64,000 nt of DNA from Azorinus chamasolen (taxonomy: Eukaryota > Mollusca > Bivalvia > Cardiida > Solecurtidae), in assembly GCA_963576725.1 (NCBI GenBank), contig OY755242.1, forward strand, positions 29,686,725-29,750,724, written 5' to 3'. Shown piece after piece: positions 8,640 to 19,131 of this stretch (position 1 is its first letter; each line of letters begins with the position of its first letter). The position numbers and the translations under genes were made by a program. The notes beneath the pieces were generated by a model that did no database searches, was not told the DNA's origin, and saw only the letters and a program-made list of their open reading frames with translations.

Positions 8640-10057
8640 TATTAGAAGTTGCTTGGTACAATTACCTGTGAGTTTTGTAAATTACATGTGAGCATGCCAG
8701 TTTTCTGATACAACGATATTGAAAAATTATTATGGCACAACTCATAATTAATTTAGGAAGGACACAGAGAATCTTTTTGACTTGTGCAATGCCAAAAGGT
8801 AAGTGTATGCGGCTTTTCACAAATCAAGTTTTTCTTTTTTCTAGTAATTAATAAAAATAACTCTCAGATTCCTTTGGAAATCCGTTTGATTAACGTCGAC
8901 TAATATGAATATAGCCATTTGACCATGGCAGAAACTGTAGAATCAGATCTATACCATTCGCATATACAAATAGGCCAGATCTTGGTATAGTATCTTTGAA
9001 AACGTTCCAAACGCGTCCCTATATAACAAGTAAAAGATTAAACCCCGTTCATTTCTTTTGAGGTTTTGGTAAACTATTGACCGTGTGGCAAACTGGACGT
9101 CTCATCTGGATCCAAACTGTTTACATAGGTAATCACAGATTCTCCAGTTAAATTATACCATCGTCATTCATTAACAGAGGGCAACTTTTAGTACATGTAT
9201 CATCACGACTCGCATATCGTATGTGCGTCCGTTCATCTGTCCACAGATACGCCGTATACATCTGTCCGTCCGTCCAGAGAACGGGCCCGGTCAACGAGTT
9301 CTTGTAAGAATACATGTACATGTAGTTGTAAATACAATACGCATGAACAATGTATTAGAGGAGTGCGACTTTGGTACAATCAATCATTAACCCTTATCTC
9401 CTGTAGGCGCTGTCTGATTGAGGTCTGCTCTGTTTTCTTATGGAAATATAATATATCTGACTTTACAGCTTCTATGTGCACGTATGCCATTATTGAACTT
9501 TAGCAGATATATATTCACGTCATTATTTCTTAAATGAATATTCAACAGGGATGGTGCTGAATGGGTGATATTATGTATAGCAACGGGTTGTTATTCAGAA
9601 CAAGTTATGGCTTTTGTCACTATGAATCACCGTACCGGATAAGTAGGCTGGAGAAAGGTGATCAATTGAGCAAATTTAAATTAGTCTCACAATAAGCAAA
9701 CTCGCCTGGATTGATTAACACTTAACGTGATAGGGGCCGTCAGACCAGGGTCTACTGGGTTTGCTTAAAATAATATGTTAGACCGAATTCTCTACTGTGT
9801 TTTGTGATAGTATATTCCGCTGTATTATATAGCTATACAACAACAACATTAATTAATTAATACTCATAATATAGGTGGTATCTGCCATGAATACTCCTCA
9901 GTAAAACATTTTATTTATAAGTGATTAACTTGTCGTATACAAACATTTACCACCGGATCAAACTATTCAGCTTCAAAAGCGTTGTTCACCTTTATAAATA
10001 CTACTGGAAAACGTGGCTGCTACAGTTTTCATTTGTTAATGTCTTTAGTTAAAACTA
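8640..10057. other. Gene-poor stretch with worn TTAA-MITE relics
   Basis: Degraded cores are visible at about 8925-9000, 9080-9125, 9390-9560 (CTGTCTGATTGAGGTCTGCTC) and 9705-9760 (CCGTCAGACCAGGGTCTAC). The 102-codon open frame at 9195-9503 runs into one of these relics and has no recognisable domain. No gene is supported. Confidence 0.5.
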
Positions 10058-10265
10058 CAGTAGACTCTGTCTTAACTCTTAAGCGACCATTCATTTTTAA
10101 CACACTCTTCTTAAAAGCAGGTGATTGCTTAATGCAGGGCAAAATTAATTCAGAGAGCTCCTATTGGAGCTTTCTGCATTACCCTTGACCTAAATTAAGT
10201 TACCACCTGCCTTACAGGTCTATAATTAGACATAGTTTGATGGATGTTTAAGACAGGTTCCACTG
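10058..10265. mobile_element. P-type MITE, full length
   Basis: 208 bases flanked by TA. The ends are CAGTAGACTCTGTCTTAAC and GACAGGTTCCACTG. The hairpin is centred on GCTCCTATTGGAGC. Confidence 0.82.
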
Positions 10266-11102
10266 TATCAACTGAGTGTCTTTAGAACAGCTTTGATCCT
10301 GGCGAGATGCCGTGTCACTCGATAGATCAAAGTCTTTTCAAATGCCAGTGAGATCGCGGTTAACAGGCAAATGGATAATGAATAGATATCACGGTACAAT
10401 ATGAAATCAATACAGCTGGCATTGTCAGAGGACGGACACTTGTGTTTTTCTAGGAAACTATCGCAATCGATCATCTTCAGAATCAATCAGGCAGCCATGC
10501 GTAAAAGATCGATGTGATACTACACGGTTTCATTGAAACAGCGAAAGGTTAGCCGCGTACAGTAGAATCGTTCTTTAGAGACTATCAAATGAATTAATTT
10601 GAGGGTCCTTAAAATCATGTGTCAAGTTTGGTTGCTTAATGCAGGACGGAAGTTCTGCAGAAGGCTCCTAGAGGAGCTTTCTGCATAAATTTCAATATGC
10701 ATTAAGATACTTTAAATCTTAAAGAAGAATACATATAACTGGGCTCTGTTTTAACGGCCGATTTCGACAGGCTTTGTTATAACAGTGGTATAATTGGAAA
10801 GTCGACGCATTTTGATAGTGACATTTGCGAGCACCGCGAGTCTGTAGGGGGACGCGAAGAAACGGCGCGTCTTTATTGGATCTGATGTGTCTGGTATTTG
10901 TATTGTGATACAGGAGAATGTGACCACAGAGCTTATAAGACGATATGTTTGTTTTGTGATAATCACATTTCAAGTACACATATTTGGATTAACATAGATG
11001 TAACTTTGAGGTGAGGATGACTCTGAGATAAAAAATAAATCGGTAAATGCTTATACATAATCTAAACTATGATGCTGATCTGTGAGCGTTTATTTGATAC
11101 CT
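10266..11102. other. No gene; T5 core and a worn P element
   Basis: About 10290-10345 has a T5 core (TTTGATCCTGGCGAGATGCC). 10561-10757 is a worn P element (CAGTAGAATC..., hairpin centre GCTCCTAGAGGAGC). Minus-strand open frames at 10268-10486 and 10719-10979 overlap these or lack domains, so they are not called. Confidence 0.5.
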
Positions 11103-11602
11103 GTGCTGTTCAAAGGAAGGCGTGTTTACAAACTGTCACGTGCTATACTAGTAACCCTTTACAGGAAGGTGTGTTTACATTGTTTATCAATTGTCTTGTC
11201 CATATATTATAACCCTTTACAGGAACGCGTGTTTATCAATTGTCTTGTTCATGTGCTATAACCCTTTACAGGAACGCGTGTTTATCAATTGTCTTGTTCA
11301 TGTTCTATAACCCTTTACAGGAACGTGTGTTTATCAATTGTCTTGTTTATGTGCTATACTCCTTTACAGGAACATGTGTTTATCAATTGTCTTGTCCATG
11401 TGCTATAACCTTTTACAGGAACGTGTGTTTATCAATTGTCTTGTCCTTGTGCTAGAACCCTTTATAGAAACGTGTGTGTATCAATTGTCTTGTCCATGTG
11501 CTATAACCTTTTACAGGAACGTGTGTTTATCAATTGTCTTGGGTATGGGTTATAACCCTTTACAGGAAGGCGTGTTTATCATTTGTATTGGCCATGTGCT
11601 AT
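11103..11602. repeat. Minisatellite, about 49 bp unit, about ten copies
   Basis: Units read AACCCTTTACAGGAACG then TGTTTATCAATTGTCTTGTC and CATGTGCTAT. Outer units are more diverged. Apparent open frames in several phases come from the repeat itself. Confidence 0.92.
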
Positions 11603-11840
11603 TAGATGACTCACTTTGGAACCGTCTGACCAGGGTCTGCTCTGTTTGTTAATGGAATGCAATAGATCTAACTCTGCGGTTTCTGTCATGGTCAAAAGAA
11701 GTCCCGTATTTATATATCATCATAAGAATGCAGCTAATTCATATTCAATGTGTCATTATTTCTTACATGAATATTCAATATTTAAAGGTTTTATTACTAC
11801 TAAATCCATTCATTGTGACCTACATAGGAATTCTAGTTCT
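11603..11840. repeat. T1-type MITE relic, right half
   Basis: Begins near the core right arm (AACCGTCTGACCAGGGTCTG) and runs through the T1'-like tail with ATTATTTCTTACATGAATAT. The left half is missing. Confidence 0.55.
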
Positions 11841-12185
11841 TGCGTTATTGCAAATGCTACATGTAGCTCAATGCAGTACGAAATTATGCAGAAAAGCTTT
11901 CTGAAATACTGTTCGTGCTGCATTAACCCTTTACTCCGTGAATATTCATGTGAGAAATAATGACATTATGAATATTAATTATATCAATTAATAGCACATG
12001 GACACGAATTTGTGTGGACATAGCAAACAATGTAGAATCTTATCTATATCATACCGTATTAAACAGAGCAGACCATTGTCAGACGGCTCTTATAGGGTCC
12101 GTCTGATCTGGGTCTACTCTGTTTGCAAAGGCATAGAAATGCGTATTATGGAGTACATTTTAAATGGTTAAGCAACACTAATTTT
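11841..12185. mobile_element. P-type MITE core interrupted by T1'
   Basis: About 11860-11926 reads as a P left arm and centre ending CGTGCTGCA plus TTAA. After T1' the sequence resumes TTAAGCAACACT, the P right arm. The outer ends are worn. Confidence 0.6.
11927..12167. mobile_element. T1' MITE (TTAA-flanked)
   Basis: 241 bases between TTAA (11923-11926) and TTAA (12168-12171). The left end is CCCTTTACTCCGTGAATATTC; the right end is worn. The core has the right arm GTCTGATCTGGGTCTACTC, the mirror orientation of T1. It sits in the TTAA of a P element. Confidence 0.78.
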
Positions 12186-12204
12186 GCCTATCATGGCCTG
12201 AATG

Positions 12205-12275
12205 TGGACATCAGTGGTATAGTTTCCGCCTCCCAATGAGGAGGTTGTAAGTTCGAACCTCAGTGGATGCCCATA
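12205..12275 (+). repeat. tRNA-like segment, probable SINE head relic
   Basis: TGGTATAGTTTCC resembles an A box. GTTCGAACCTC matches a B box. Between them CCTCC/GGAGG could pair round a 6-base loop. The acceptor stem does not close and no CCA-end logic is visible, so this fits a tRNA-derived SINE head better than a tRNA gene. Confidence 0.45.
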
Positions 12276-12343
12276 TGTTCCCCATAGTGTATTTAATGTA
12301 ATACCTAGGACTAATAAAAGCATGTTTACCAATACTTTTTACG

Positions 12344-12400
12344 TGCAAACAGCTTGGATCCAGATGAGACGCCGGGTTACTCGGTGTCTTATCATGACTC
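12344..12400. repeat. T5 palindromic core
   Basis: GCAAACAGCTTGGATCCAG with arms GACGCCGGGTTACTCGGTGTC forms an imperfect palindrome. Cleaner copies are at 33283-33333 and 21665-21735. Confidence 0.6.
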
Positions 12401-12468
12401 ATCAGGTTGTTACTCTGTATGAAGCGGGTAACTAAAACAACTGCAGTAGATCAGAGCTAAGGCATATA

Positions 12469-12673
12469 CAGTAAAACCTCTATAACGGCCACTAAATTAC
12501 ATCAAGTGTGTTGTGTTAAAGGCAGGTGGTTGCTTAAAAGCAAGGTGAAAGTAAAGCAGAACGCTCCCCTACAGGAGCGTTCTGTTTTAATTTCACATTG
12601 CTTTAAGCAACCACCTGTCCTAAATACCAGCTAATTAACTCAATTTAGTGGCCGTTATAGAGAGGTTTTACTG
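12469..12673. mobile_element. P-type MITE, well-preserved copy
   Basis: 205 bases with TA on both sides (12467-12468, 12674-12675). The ends are CAGTAAAACCTCTATAACGG and GAGAGGTTTTACTG. Hairpin arms of about 45 bases meet at CTCCCCTACAGGAG. Confidence 0.87.
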
Positions 12674-13257
12674 TACATAGCATTGTCTGTGTCATTGGTC
12701 AGTATTTGAACAGACAGTTTTCAGCACGAAAAGGGTAAATTATAAAATAGTGTGTCATCTGTGAAAATCAATGAATAACTATACCTTTACATGTATAGGA
12801 GATATTCATGCCGAACAATATGACCTATTGATTGAGCTTTGTTTATTTATTTTTACCTCAGAGAGACGCATTTTATCGCGTTTGCAAACAACTTAGACCC
12901 AGATCAGATGACTCCTGTAGGAACCGCTTGATTAGGGTCTACACTGTTAGCTTATGAGCTAATATAGATATGAGTTTATAACTTATGTCGTGGCAAGACA
13001 TTCTCTTGTTTATCATGCTATTCTAAATATCCAGCTCTCAGAACCGCTCCATGATCGAGCGTGCTGGTGGTTATGCTCACGGTGTAGACCCAGGGCTGCA
13101 GTGTCAGAAATACGACAGAGCACGTCTTTAGCGGCCATTTATTGATTGTGAACTGGCGTCTGGAAAGTTATAAACAAGCTCCTAAAATGCAACGCAAAAG
13201 AAATGCGAAGCTTTGTGTATTACCTCGAACTGCATTAAGCATATACTCCATAAATAA
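12674..13257. other. No gene; worn T1 and P relics
   Basis: About 12870-12960 is a T1 core (TTAGACCCAGATCAGATGAC ... GATTAGGGTCTACAC). About 13170-13245 is a worn P core ending CTGCATTAAGC. Nothing else could be supported. Confidence 0.5.
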
Positions 13258-13442
13258 CCCTTTCTACGCCTTTTTGAAATTAGAGTAGGCCCAGATCAGA
13301 TCGCTCCTATAGTAGCCGTCTGATCAGGGTCTGCTCTATTTGCTTACGATATAATATAGATATGATTCTGCAGCTTCTACCATGGCCAAAAATGCATGTG
13401 TCCATGTGGTATTATAACAGATAATCTAATAATAGTAAAGGG
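13258..13442. mobile_element. T1-type MITE
   Basis: Left end CCCTTTCTACGCC after ATAA; right end AGTAAAGG before TTAA (13443-13446). The core is GGCCCAGATCAGATCGCTCC with partner CCGTCTGATCAGGGTCTGC, which keeps the same A/A mispair as 7195-7433. Confidence 0.72.
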
Positions 13443-13490
13443 TTAAAGAGCCGTTTGCCATAAAACAACCAGAATGAGACATTTGTTTAA

Positions 13491-13710
13491 CCCCTTGCTC
13501 CATTGGTTATTTTAGACCCAACCTCTTTGAATGAATCTACCCAAAAGGAGCATTTACTAGAGAAAAGTAAAATTTTAGAATTTTGTAGTTTGAAACCATT
13601 GTGATAAATAAAGCATTTGCTCCTATAGGAGCAAATGCTTTATTTATCACAATGGTTTCAAGAAGTGGTTATTACAGGGGCGTAGAAAGGGATGTTTATG
13701 GAGGAAAGGG
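13491..13710. mobile_element. T6 MITE (TTAA-flanked)
   Basis: 220 bases between TTAA (13487-13490, 13711-13714). The ends are CCCCTTGCTCC and GGAGGAAAGGG. A perfect hairpin from GAAACCATTGTGATAAATAA to its complement is centred on TTTGCTCCTATAGGAGCAAA. A second copy is at 22014-22234. Confidence 0.87.
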
Positions 13711-14190
13711 TTAAGGATCTGTTAATTACGACATGTTTTACTGTACTCGAGGTTGTGCGTACAGGGTAGACCGTTGGGTTTGCTTGACAATGACGATTTA
13801 GCATTTAAAATAAACACCTTTATATATTGTTTTCGTATAACCTCCCTGTTACATCCACTTCATGAATAAACAGGTAGAGGTCTATAAGATAATGTGGTTA
13901 TACAATGTTGTCCGGTACACATGTGTACGGCATGTTGTTTTGTCCTACTCTAAAACTCAAACCTGCTACATCCATGAACAAAACGATCAAATGAAGACAA
14001 TATATGTCGAAATATTGTCCAAAATATCAACTCTCAACTTCAATTGATATTTGAAAATATGAATACATTGTATAATTTAAATAATATATTTTACAGACCT
14101 ATATTAAATCGTTCATTGTATCTGTCACATGTATACGTACACATACAAAATATCAATATGCTGGGCCACTGATAAGGGTGCGTGATATAC
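13711..14190. other. AT-rich stretch, no gene seen
   Basis: A P right end (GTTTTACTGTA) lies at about 13734-13744. The remainder is AT-rich with no repeat or coding signal that could be supported. Confidence 0.45.
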
Positions 14191-14541
14191 CATTTCTCCA
14201 GCAAACCTTATGTTGTGACCACTAGTTGAAATCGTGTACAAGAGACGATGTTAACCCTTCTCTTGCTATTCACGTCAATATACCTACCTGTAAATAGTGA
14301 AGACCCAGATGAGACAGCTGCTGTGGGAGCTGTCTCATCAGAGTCTGCACTGTTTACAAGTTGATTGTGCAACCAGTGCACCCCACTGCAGTGATTGCAC
14401 AGCGAAATACGTGTACACAGTGAAGATATATGTAATTATACAACAGGGCATGGGTAAAGAAGGAGATATGTTGTTTTTTTAAAATTCAGCAAGCGAAGGG
14501 TTAATGGGTGGTAACAACACAGGGTTCAGTGGAGAAGAAAA
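14191..14541. mobile_element. 'H' inverted-repeat MITE split by T2
   Basis: The outer arms ATTTCTCCAGCAAACC...TGTTGTGACCA and the complement near 14510-14541 (GGGTGGTAACAACACAGGG ... GGAGAA) belong to the H family, seen whole at 14671-14825. T2 sits at a TTAA in its middle. Confidence 0.65.
14255..14500. mobile_element. T2 MITE (TTAA-flanked)
   Basis: TTAA at 14251-14254 and 14501-14504. The ends are CCCTTCTCTTGCT and AGCAAGCGAAGGG. The hairpin AGACAGCTGCTGTGGGAGCT is less perfect than in the copy at 3435-3676. Confidence 0.87.
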
Positions 14542-14670
14542 GGGGCTATAATTCTAAAACAAACCACCTTTCCACGCATATTATCTATGGTTTTGAATAT
14601 GTCTGTTGCATATTATTATCCGAGGTCCAGATAAGATGCGTAAATTAGAATATTTTCAAGAATAACTTCT

Positions 14671-14825
14671 TTATTTCTCCACCAAACCCCATGTTGTGAC
14701 CATTCTTTAGATCCGTTCTTTTATTTTTAAGAGATTTCTTCACCAAACCCGATGTTGTGACCACTCCTTGGAATCGGATTCTAAAGAGTGGTCACAACAT
14801 AGTAGGGGTTGATGGAGAAATGACC
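14671..14825. mobile_element. 'H' inverted-repeat MITE with an internal arm copy
   Basis: The left arm TTTCTCCACCAAACCCCATG appears twice (about 14677 and 14728), followed by one right arm (GAGTGGTCACAACAT ... TTGATGGAGAAAT) to about 14820. As in the P element at 7955-8200, one arm has been duplicated. Confidence 0.65.
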
Positions 14826-14991
14826 ATTTTAGAATTTGAGTACGCACAGTTATAATGCAGCTTTATATTATTCAATATACATGTATCAGAAACAGAATTA
14901 TATGTAATTATTCACTGTTATGCACACCAATTTGAATTGTGCATGAATCACCTTCCTGCAACATGTTTATGATTATCTGTATGTCTATTTC

Positions 14992-14993
14992 AG
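14992..14993 (+). other. Candidate splice acceptor before the GT61 start
   Basis: TCTGTATGTCTATTTCAG is a good pyrimidine tract plus AG, 38 bases before the start codon at 15032. It suggests that an untranslated first exon lies upstream, with the whole reading frame in one exon. Confidence 0.5.
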
Positions 14994-15031
14994 ATATGTA
15001 ATGACTAACTGACTACAGACCAGTCACCCAA

Positions 15032-16291
15032 ATGATGTTGTCTCGCTATATACTGCACATTTACCAACGGGTATTCCGTAGTCGATCGGCGAAACGTAAT
15101 CTTCTGATCATCTTTGTAAGTCAGGTCCTACTCGCTGTTGCTTTGCACCTGGCCTTCATCTTCCGCCGGAACTACGTCAGAACATATGACGTACACGCAT
15201 GGTTCAACCAGCGCACCGTAGGATGCGATGAAAATTTCATTGGCTACGGACATCAGTTTGTTTGGTTGAAAAATGCACAAGTTGATGTTGAAAATGCTGT
15301 ATTCACAATTCCGTGCCAGTCCGGCATTCCAAAGTACTGGTTCTACAAAGGCTATCAGGGTACTCCGTATGAGAAATGGCTGGCTGACATGCGCACAACG
15401 GACCACGCTCCGGAAAACGTCGTCCGGTCTGGTATAACTCTGGTCGTTCATCGGAATGAAGCTCACAATCCTTATCATACATTCTGTGAGTTCTATAACA
15501 TATTTCTTCTCGCCAAACATTTGCATTGGGATCTCAGTAACGTGGATATATTGTTCATGGACTCTAGACCTGCAACTCCGATGGATGAAATGTGGAAAAC
15601 GTTATTTAGAAGTGTGAGGCGTAAATCTGACATTTCTTCAAGCGAGGTGTTTAGGAATTTAATATGGATACCTATTGGTTATGAGAGTCCTCTGAACTTT
15701 CACCTAGTTCGTCATATACCGCTCACCGAAGAATTCCGTTCTTTTGTCTTAGATTCATTCCGGGTCAGTCCGGTTAGAACGGATTGTAATAATCTGAAAA
15801 TAGTTCTTATTCTAAGGCACGATTACGTTTCACATCCGGAAAGACTGACTTTGTTTGGAGGGAAGATTCATAGAAAGTTTGCCAACGAGCCTGAAATCAT
15901 ATGGTCATTAGAAAAGTCCTTTCCTAGACATTCTGTAAAAGCTGTGAATTTGGAAGCAATTTCTATCAAAGAGCAGTTAGAATTGGTCAGCTCTGCTGAC
16001 TTGTTGATAGGCATGCATGGGGCGGGGCTTGCGCATATAATGTTCCTGCCGCCTAGCGCAAGCGTTCTTGAACTGTTTCCATTCTCCTACAAATGGCGCG
16101 CGGCGTATTACTTTCACGCAATGGCTGACTGGAGGCAACTCAAGTACTATGTATGGACGAACCCGAGTCAAAATGACGAGATTGAAAAGGGTTTTAGTTC
16201 AAGAATACCACCGGAGATTATTGAGAAGCTGATGAACGAAATCAAAGCACATATCAATAAAAAGGTGTGTCCAAACTTATCACTGAGGTGA
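15032..16291 (+). CDS. GT61-family glycosyltransferase, type II membrane protein
   Basis: 419 residues. Seen: a short basic cytoplasmic tail, one membrane anchor (about 23-44), then a lumenal domain. PYHTFCEFYNIFLLAKH (148-163) and IGMHGAGLAHIMFLP (326-340) followed by LELFP are the signatures of the GT61 (DUF563) fold. That family includes EOGT and POMGNT2 (O-GlcNAc transferases of the ER) and plant beta-1,2-xylosyltransferase. The closing HGAGL motif belongs to the nucleotide-sugar site. There is no ER-retention tail (ends PNLSLR), so a Golgi type II enzyme is more likely than a soluble EOGT. Donor and acceptor sugars cannot be read from the sequence. The coding region is intact and less AT-rich than its flanks. 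The start has ATG ATG; the first is taken. The 3' side runs into a P/T2 nest. Confidence 0.88.
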   Translation: MMLSRYILHIYQRVFRSRSAKRNLLIIFVSQVLLAVALHLAFIFRRNYVRTYDVHAWFNQRTVGCDENFIGYGHQFVWLKNAQVDVENAVFTIPCQSGIPKYWFYKGYQGTPYEKWLADMRTTDHAPENVVRSGITLVVHRNEAHNPYHTFCEFYNIFLLAKHLHWDLSNVDILFMDSRPATPMDEMWKTLFRSVRRKSDISSSEVFRNLIWIPIGYESPLNFHLVRHIPLTEEFRSFVLDSFRVSPVRTDCNNLKIVLILRHDYVSHPERLTLFGGKIHRKFANEPEIIWSLEKSFPRHSVKAVNLEAISIKEQLELVSSADLLIGMHGAGLAHIMFLPPSASVLELFPFSYKWRAAYYFHAMADWRQLKYYVWTNPSQNDEIEKGFSSRIPPEIIEKLMNEIKAHINKKVCPNLSLR

Positions 16292-16334
16292 ATAGACAGA
16301 TGATCAAAATACTGGACTCGTAAACTGCATATAC

Positions 16335-16760
16335 CACATAATTTGTCTTAAGCGACCTCTGTTAACCCTTCGCTTGCTATTCACGTCAATATACCTACCT
16401 GTAAAAAGTGAAGACCCAGATGAGACAGCTCAGGCAGGAGCTGTCTCATCAGGGTCTGCACTATTTACAAGTTGATTGTGCAACCAGTACACTCCACAGC
16501 AGTGATTGCACAGCAATATACTTGTACACAGTGAAGATATATGTAATTATACAACAGGGCATGGGTAAAGAAGGAGAAATGTATTTTAAAATTCATCAAG
16601 AGAAGGGTTAAGAATTATTTTGGTATGTATTTTAAGACGAGAGGTAGTTTCATGCATGGTGACAGTGCAGTGTATGCAGAAAGCTTTCAACGTACATTTA
16701 TGTATGTCTTTGACCTGTGTTAAGCGGCGACTTGTTTGGTTATTCAGGAAAGCATTGCTT
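16335..16760. mobile_element. Worn P-type MITE containing T2
   Basis: A P left end (TTGTCTTAAGCGACCTCTG) precedes the T2 insertion. The hairpin remnants (GGTAGTTTCATGCATGG ... TGACCTGTGTTAAGC) and GCTTAAAGCAGGCTTTACC follow it. Strongly diverged. Confidence 0.5.
16366..16607. mobile_element. T2 MITE (TTAA-flanked)
   Basis: TTAA at 16362-16365 and 16608-16611; 242 bases, the same length as the copy at 3435-3676. The ends are CCCTTCGCTTGCT and AAGAGAAGGG. The hairpin centre is changed on the left side only (GCTCAGGCAGGAGC). Confidence 0.88.
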
Positions 16761-17215
16761 AAAGCAGGCTTTACCCTTTGTGCTTCAAATATTGAATGAC
16801 TATTTTCTACATGTTATGACTGGCGCAATGGGGAAATTGCATTCACCTTTAACGTTGGGGATAATTTTGTCTCCGTTGCACATACATACTTCAAAGTTGG
16901 CATGCATGTGCAAATCATGGAGGCGAACAAATTTAGGGTTGACTTATTAAGGTCTAGGTTATACATCAAGGTCAAAGGTGAAATCGGTGCATAGTGCTTC
17001 ACAAACATATCATTTTTCAAATTGAGAAAGGTTGATATCCGTCCATATCAGATAAGCAATGTGCCTTATGGTGAACGTATCTAGCAAGTACCCCTACCAC
17101 TCTATGCATATAGACTCTATGCACCTCTCGGTCAGTTTGTACATTTTAAGTAGACCTATCACTAGTAAGCATATGGACACCTAGTCTCATCTCCGTGCCA
17201 GTTTACACTTGAATA
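16761..17215. other. No feature seen
   Basis: Short open frames on both strands (16717-16950, 16814-17020) have no recognisable motif. No terminal repeats were found. Confidence 0.4.
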
Positions 17216-17420
17216 CAGTAGAACCTGTCTTAAGCGGTCATTCTTTTACTTAGAATAGGAGTCTTAAAAAGCAGGTGGTAGCTTTATGCAGGGCAAACGT
17301 AATGCAGAAAGCTCATATATGAGCTTTCTGCATTACTTTTGTTCTCCATTAAGCTACCACCTGCCTTACATACCCATACTTAGACCTCTTTTTGATGGCC
17401 GTTTAAGACAGATTGTACTG
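17216..17420. mobile_element. P-type MITE, full length
   Basis: 205 bases with TA on both sides. The ends are CAGTAGAACCTGTCTTAAGC and GACAGATTGTACTG. The hairpin meets at GCTCATATATGAGC. It holds the uninterrupted GTCTTAAAAAGCAGG that T2 hit at 3431. Confidence 0.87.
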
Positions 17421-17433
17421 TAATTCAAAATGG

Positions 17434-17575
17434 TACCCTTTTGATAGCATCAAATGAGACTGACATGGTAGTGAATAGTTTAGACCCTGATCAAACTGTC
17501 CCTTCTGGTCTAAGTTCTGGATCAGTTTGACCTGGTTTAACACTATTTGCTTTAAGTTTGTCAGTCCGAAAAGGG
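17434..17575. mobile_element. T7 MITE, worn
   Basis: Starts TACCCTTTTGATAGCATC and ends GTCCGAAAAGGGTA. The core AATAGTTTAGACCCTGATCA pairs with TGGATCAGTTTGACCTGG. Related copies are near 22655 and 33865. Another worn copy is around 17660-17790. Confidence 0.6.
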
Positions 17576-17868
17576 TAATACGTATACAGTGTAATTAGTA
17601 TTCGGACACCCAGTATTCTCCTCACTTCACTAGATCGTAAAGCTGATTAACTCAATTTGGCACCATTTTGATTTTTTAGAATTAATACTATTATTGTAGC
17701 AAATAGTGTATACCGTATCAAACTGCCCCCTCAGGAGAATTCAGATCTGGATTTGCAGTATTTGCCTAAGTTTGTCTAATTAGGGTACCAACTGAATAAC
17801 TACGAATTACTGTATATATATATATGTCCCACGAAATTCGAAATCCAGCCTGAAGACTGCAAACAGTA

Positions 17869-17935
17869 TAGAATCAGATCAGCTGCAGCGTCTAAATCAT
17901 GGCGTCTGATCAGGTTCTTCACTGTTTGCCACCCA
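17869..17935. repeat. Palindromic TTAA-MITE core
   Basis: GACTGCAAACAGTATAGAATC opposite GATCAGGTTCTTCACTGTTTGC, with centre GCGTCTAAATCATGGCGTC. The ends of the parent element are not clear; a P-type right end (GGGTTTTTACTGTA) follows near 18037-18050. Confidence 0.55.
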
Positions 17936-18050
17936 TCATTGCAGGTTCTGATTTTCTGACTTACCTGACAAATACTGAAAACCCACCACCTGTCCTAACG
18001 ACCGGTAATGATACGTGTGTTAGTGTTTGAACTATTGGGTTTTTACTGTA

Positions 18051-18382
18051 ATCATAAAATCAATTCACTACAGCTACCTGTGATTTAGAATGATGCAGCT
18101 TGAAGTTTGATCTAAGACGACCCATCATGGGAGAGTTTTATTTTGCTGAAGTACCGTGTATATGTATTGATGAGAATGTCTGGATACTGAACGTTATCTA
18201 TCATGAGGGGAGAAAGCGAAAGAATATTGTATGAAAGACAGAGCGTGTAAATTTTTTGAACAAATAGATATTAAACTGTGAAGAATAAACATGAAATAAA
18301 AAGTATGGATTTAATCAAACATTATGTTCTTGTCGCTTATACTCCATGGCAAGCGAGTCAACTATATTATAGACGGTTTTAA
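18051..18382. other. No feature seen
   Basis: AT-rich single-copy-looking sequence without coding signal or recognisable terminal repeats. Confidence 0.4.
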
Positions 18383-18562
18383 CCCTTATAATGCGAGAAA
18401 CGAGTCATTAATTTCCTTTGCAAACATTGAAGACCCAGATGAGAGGGCTCCTATAGGAGCCCTCTCATCTGGGTCTGCACTGTTTGTCAATTTACACTTT
18501 TCTTTAAAATAAATCCCCAAATATTTTAGAAGAGTCCTTTTGAAAAGTCAGTGTTGTAAGAG
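18383..18562. mobile_element. T8 MITE with a perfect central palindrome
   Basis: TTAA (18379-18382) before CCCTTATAATGCG; right side GTTGTAAGAG before TTAA (18563-18566). The centre, 18431-18478, is a perfect inverted repeat (GACCCAGATGAGAGGGCTCC and complement) and lacks the A/A mispair typical of T1 and T2. Confidence 0.72.
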
Positions 18563-18774
18563 TTAATGCTCTGAATGATTTTTTTTAAAAGTGGACTGGC
18601 CTATAAGTGTTTACCAATAGACTCCAGTCAGTAATTAAGCAAATTATGCGGAAATTTTCGTTAAGGAAAGGGTTAAGGACGTTAGCCGTCTCTCTGTGTT
18701 TCGTTTCGACAGAGTAATGGCACATGGCGTCTATATTGTAGTCATAACACATATTGTAATGTTCATTTTGGGTT

Positions 18775-19000
18775 GTCATCATAAATGTCGCAATCGTCAT
18801 ATTCATCATCACCTTCATCATCATCACCATCATCATCAGCATCGTCGCCATAGATCTCGCCTCCATTTCCATCCTTAACATAGTCGTTTTGCAGTCATCA
18901 ACTCCGTCATCTTAGTCATGATGATGATGATCGTCATCAGCGGCAACATCAGTAGTATCATCGACACTCATAGTCATCATCACTTTCATCATTATCATTG
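18775..19000. repeat. ATC/CATCAT-rich simple repeat
   Basis: Imperfect trinucleotide repeat (CATCATCACCTTCATCATC and variants) spreading over about 220 bases. His-rich and Met-rich open frames across it are artefacts of the repeat. Confidence 0.85.
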
Positions 19001-19131
19001 TAAATCGACGCATTGATGTTTTGTTTAGTGTTCATTGTACTGTAAATATCATTTGTAATTGTATTTGTTTGTATTTGGAATAATTCTATGCTCTCCTGAC
19101 CTGGAGGAAATAAAGATTATTATTATTATTA
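19001..19131 (+). mobile_element. 3' end of a LINE with an (ATT)n tail
   Basis: CTGGAGGAAATAAAGATTATTATTATT is the usual look of CR1/L2-like LINE 3' ends, with an AATAAA-like motif followed by a short tandem tail. It is inserted next to a P hairpin half, whose left side is missing. No RT sequence lies immediately upstream. Confidence 0.6.

Noticed and set aside
9195..9503. 102-codon open frame on the plus strand
   Set aside because: It has no recognisable motif, ends in a T1-type MITE core and shows no splice signals or conservation.
10268..10486. 72-codon minus-strand open frame
   Set aside because: It overlaps a T5 core; part of its sequence (VTRHLARI-like) is just the translated palindrome seen in other T5 copies.
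11103..11602. Regularly spaced repeats resembling a CRISPR array
   Set aside because: The whole 49 bp unit repeats with no unique spacers, and the window is eukaryotic. It is a minisatellite.
12205..12275. Functional tRNA gene
   Set aside because: A-box-like and B-box-like motifs are present, but the acceptor stem does not pair and the anticodon loop has 6 bases. A SINE head relic fits better.
15128..15526. 132-codon minus-strand open frame
   Set aside because: It is antisense to the GT61 gene, whose frame carries clear family motifs.
18585..18881. Met-rich and His-rich open frames on both strands
   Set aside because: Produced by the ATC simple repeat at 18775-19000; no domain and no conserved boundaries.
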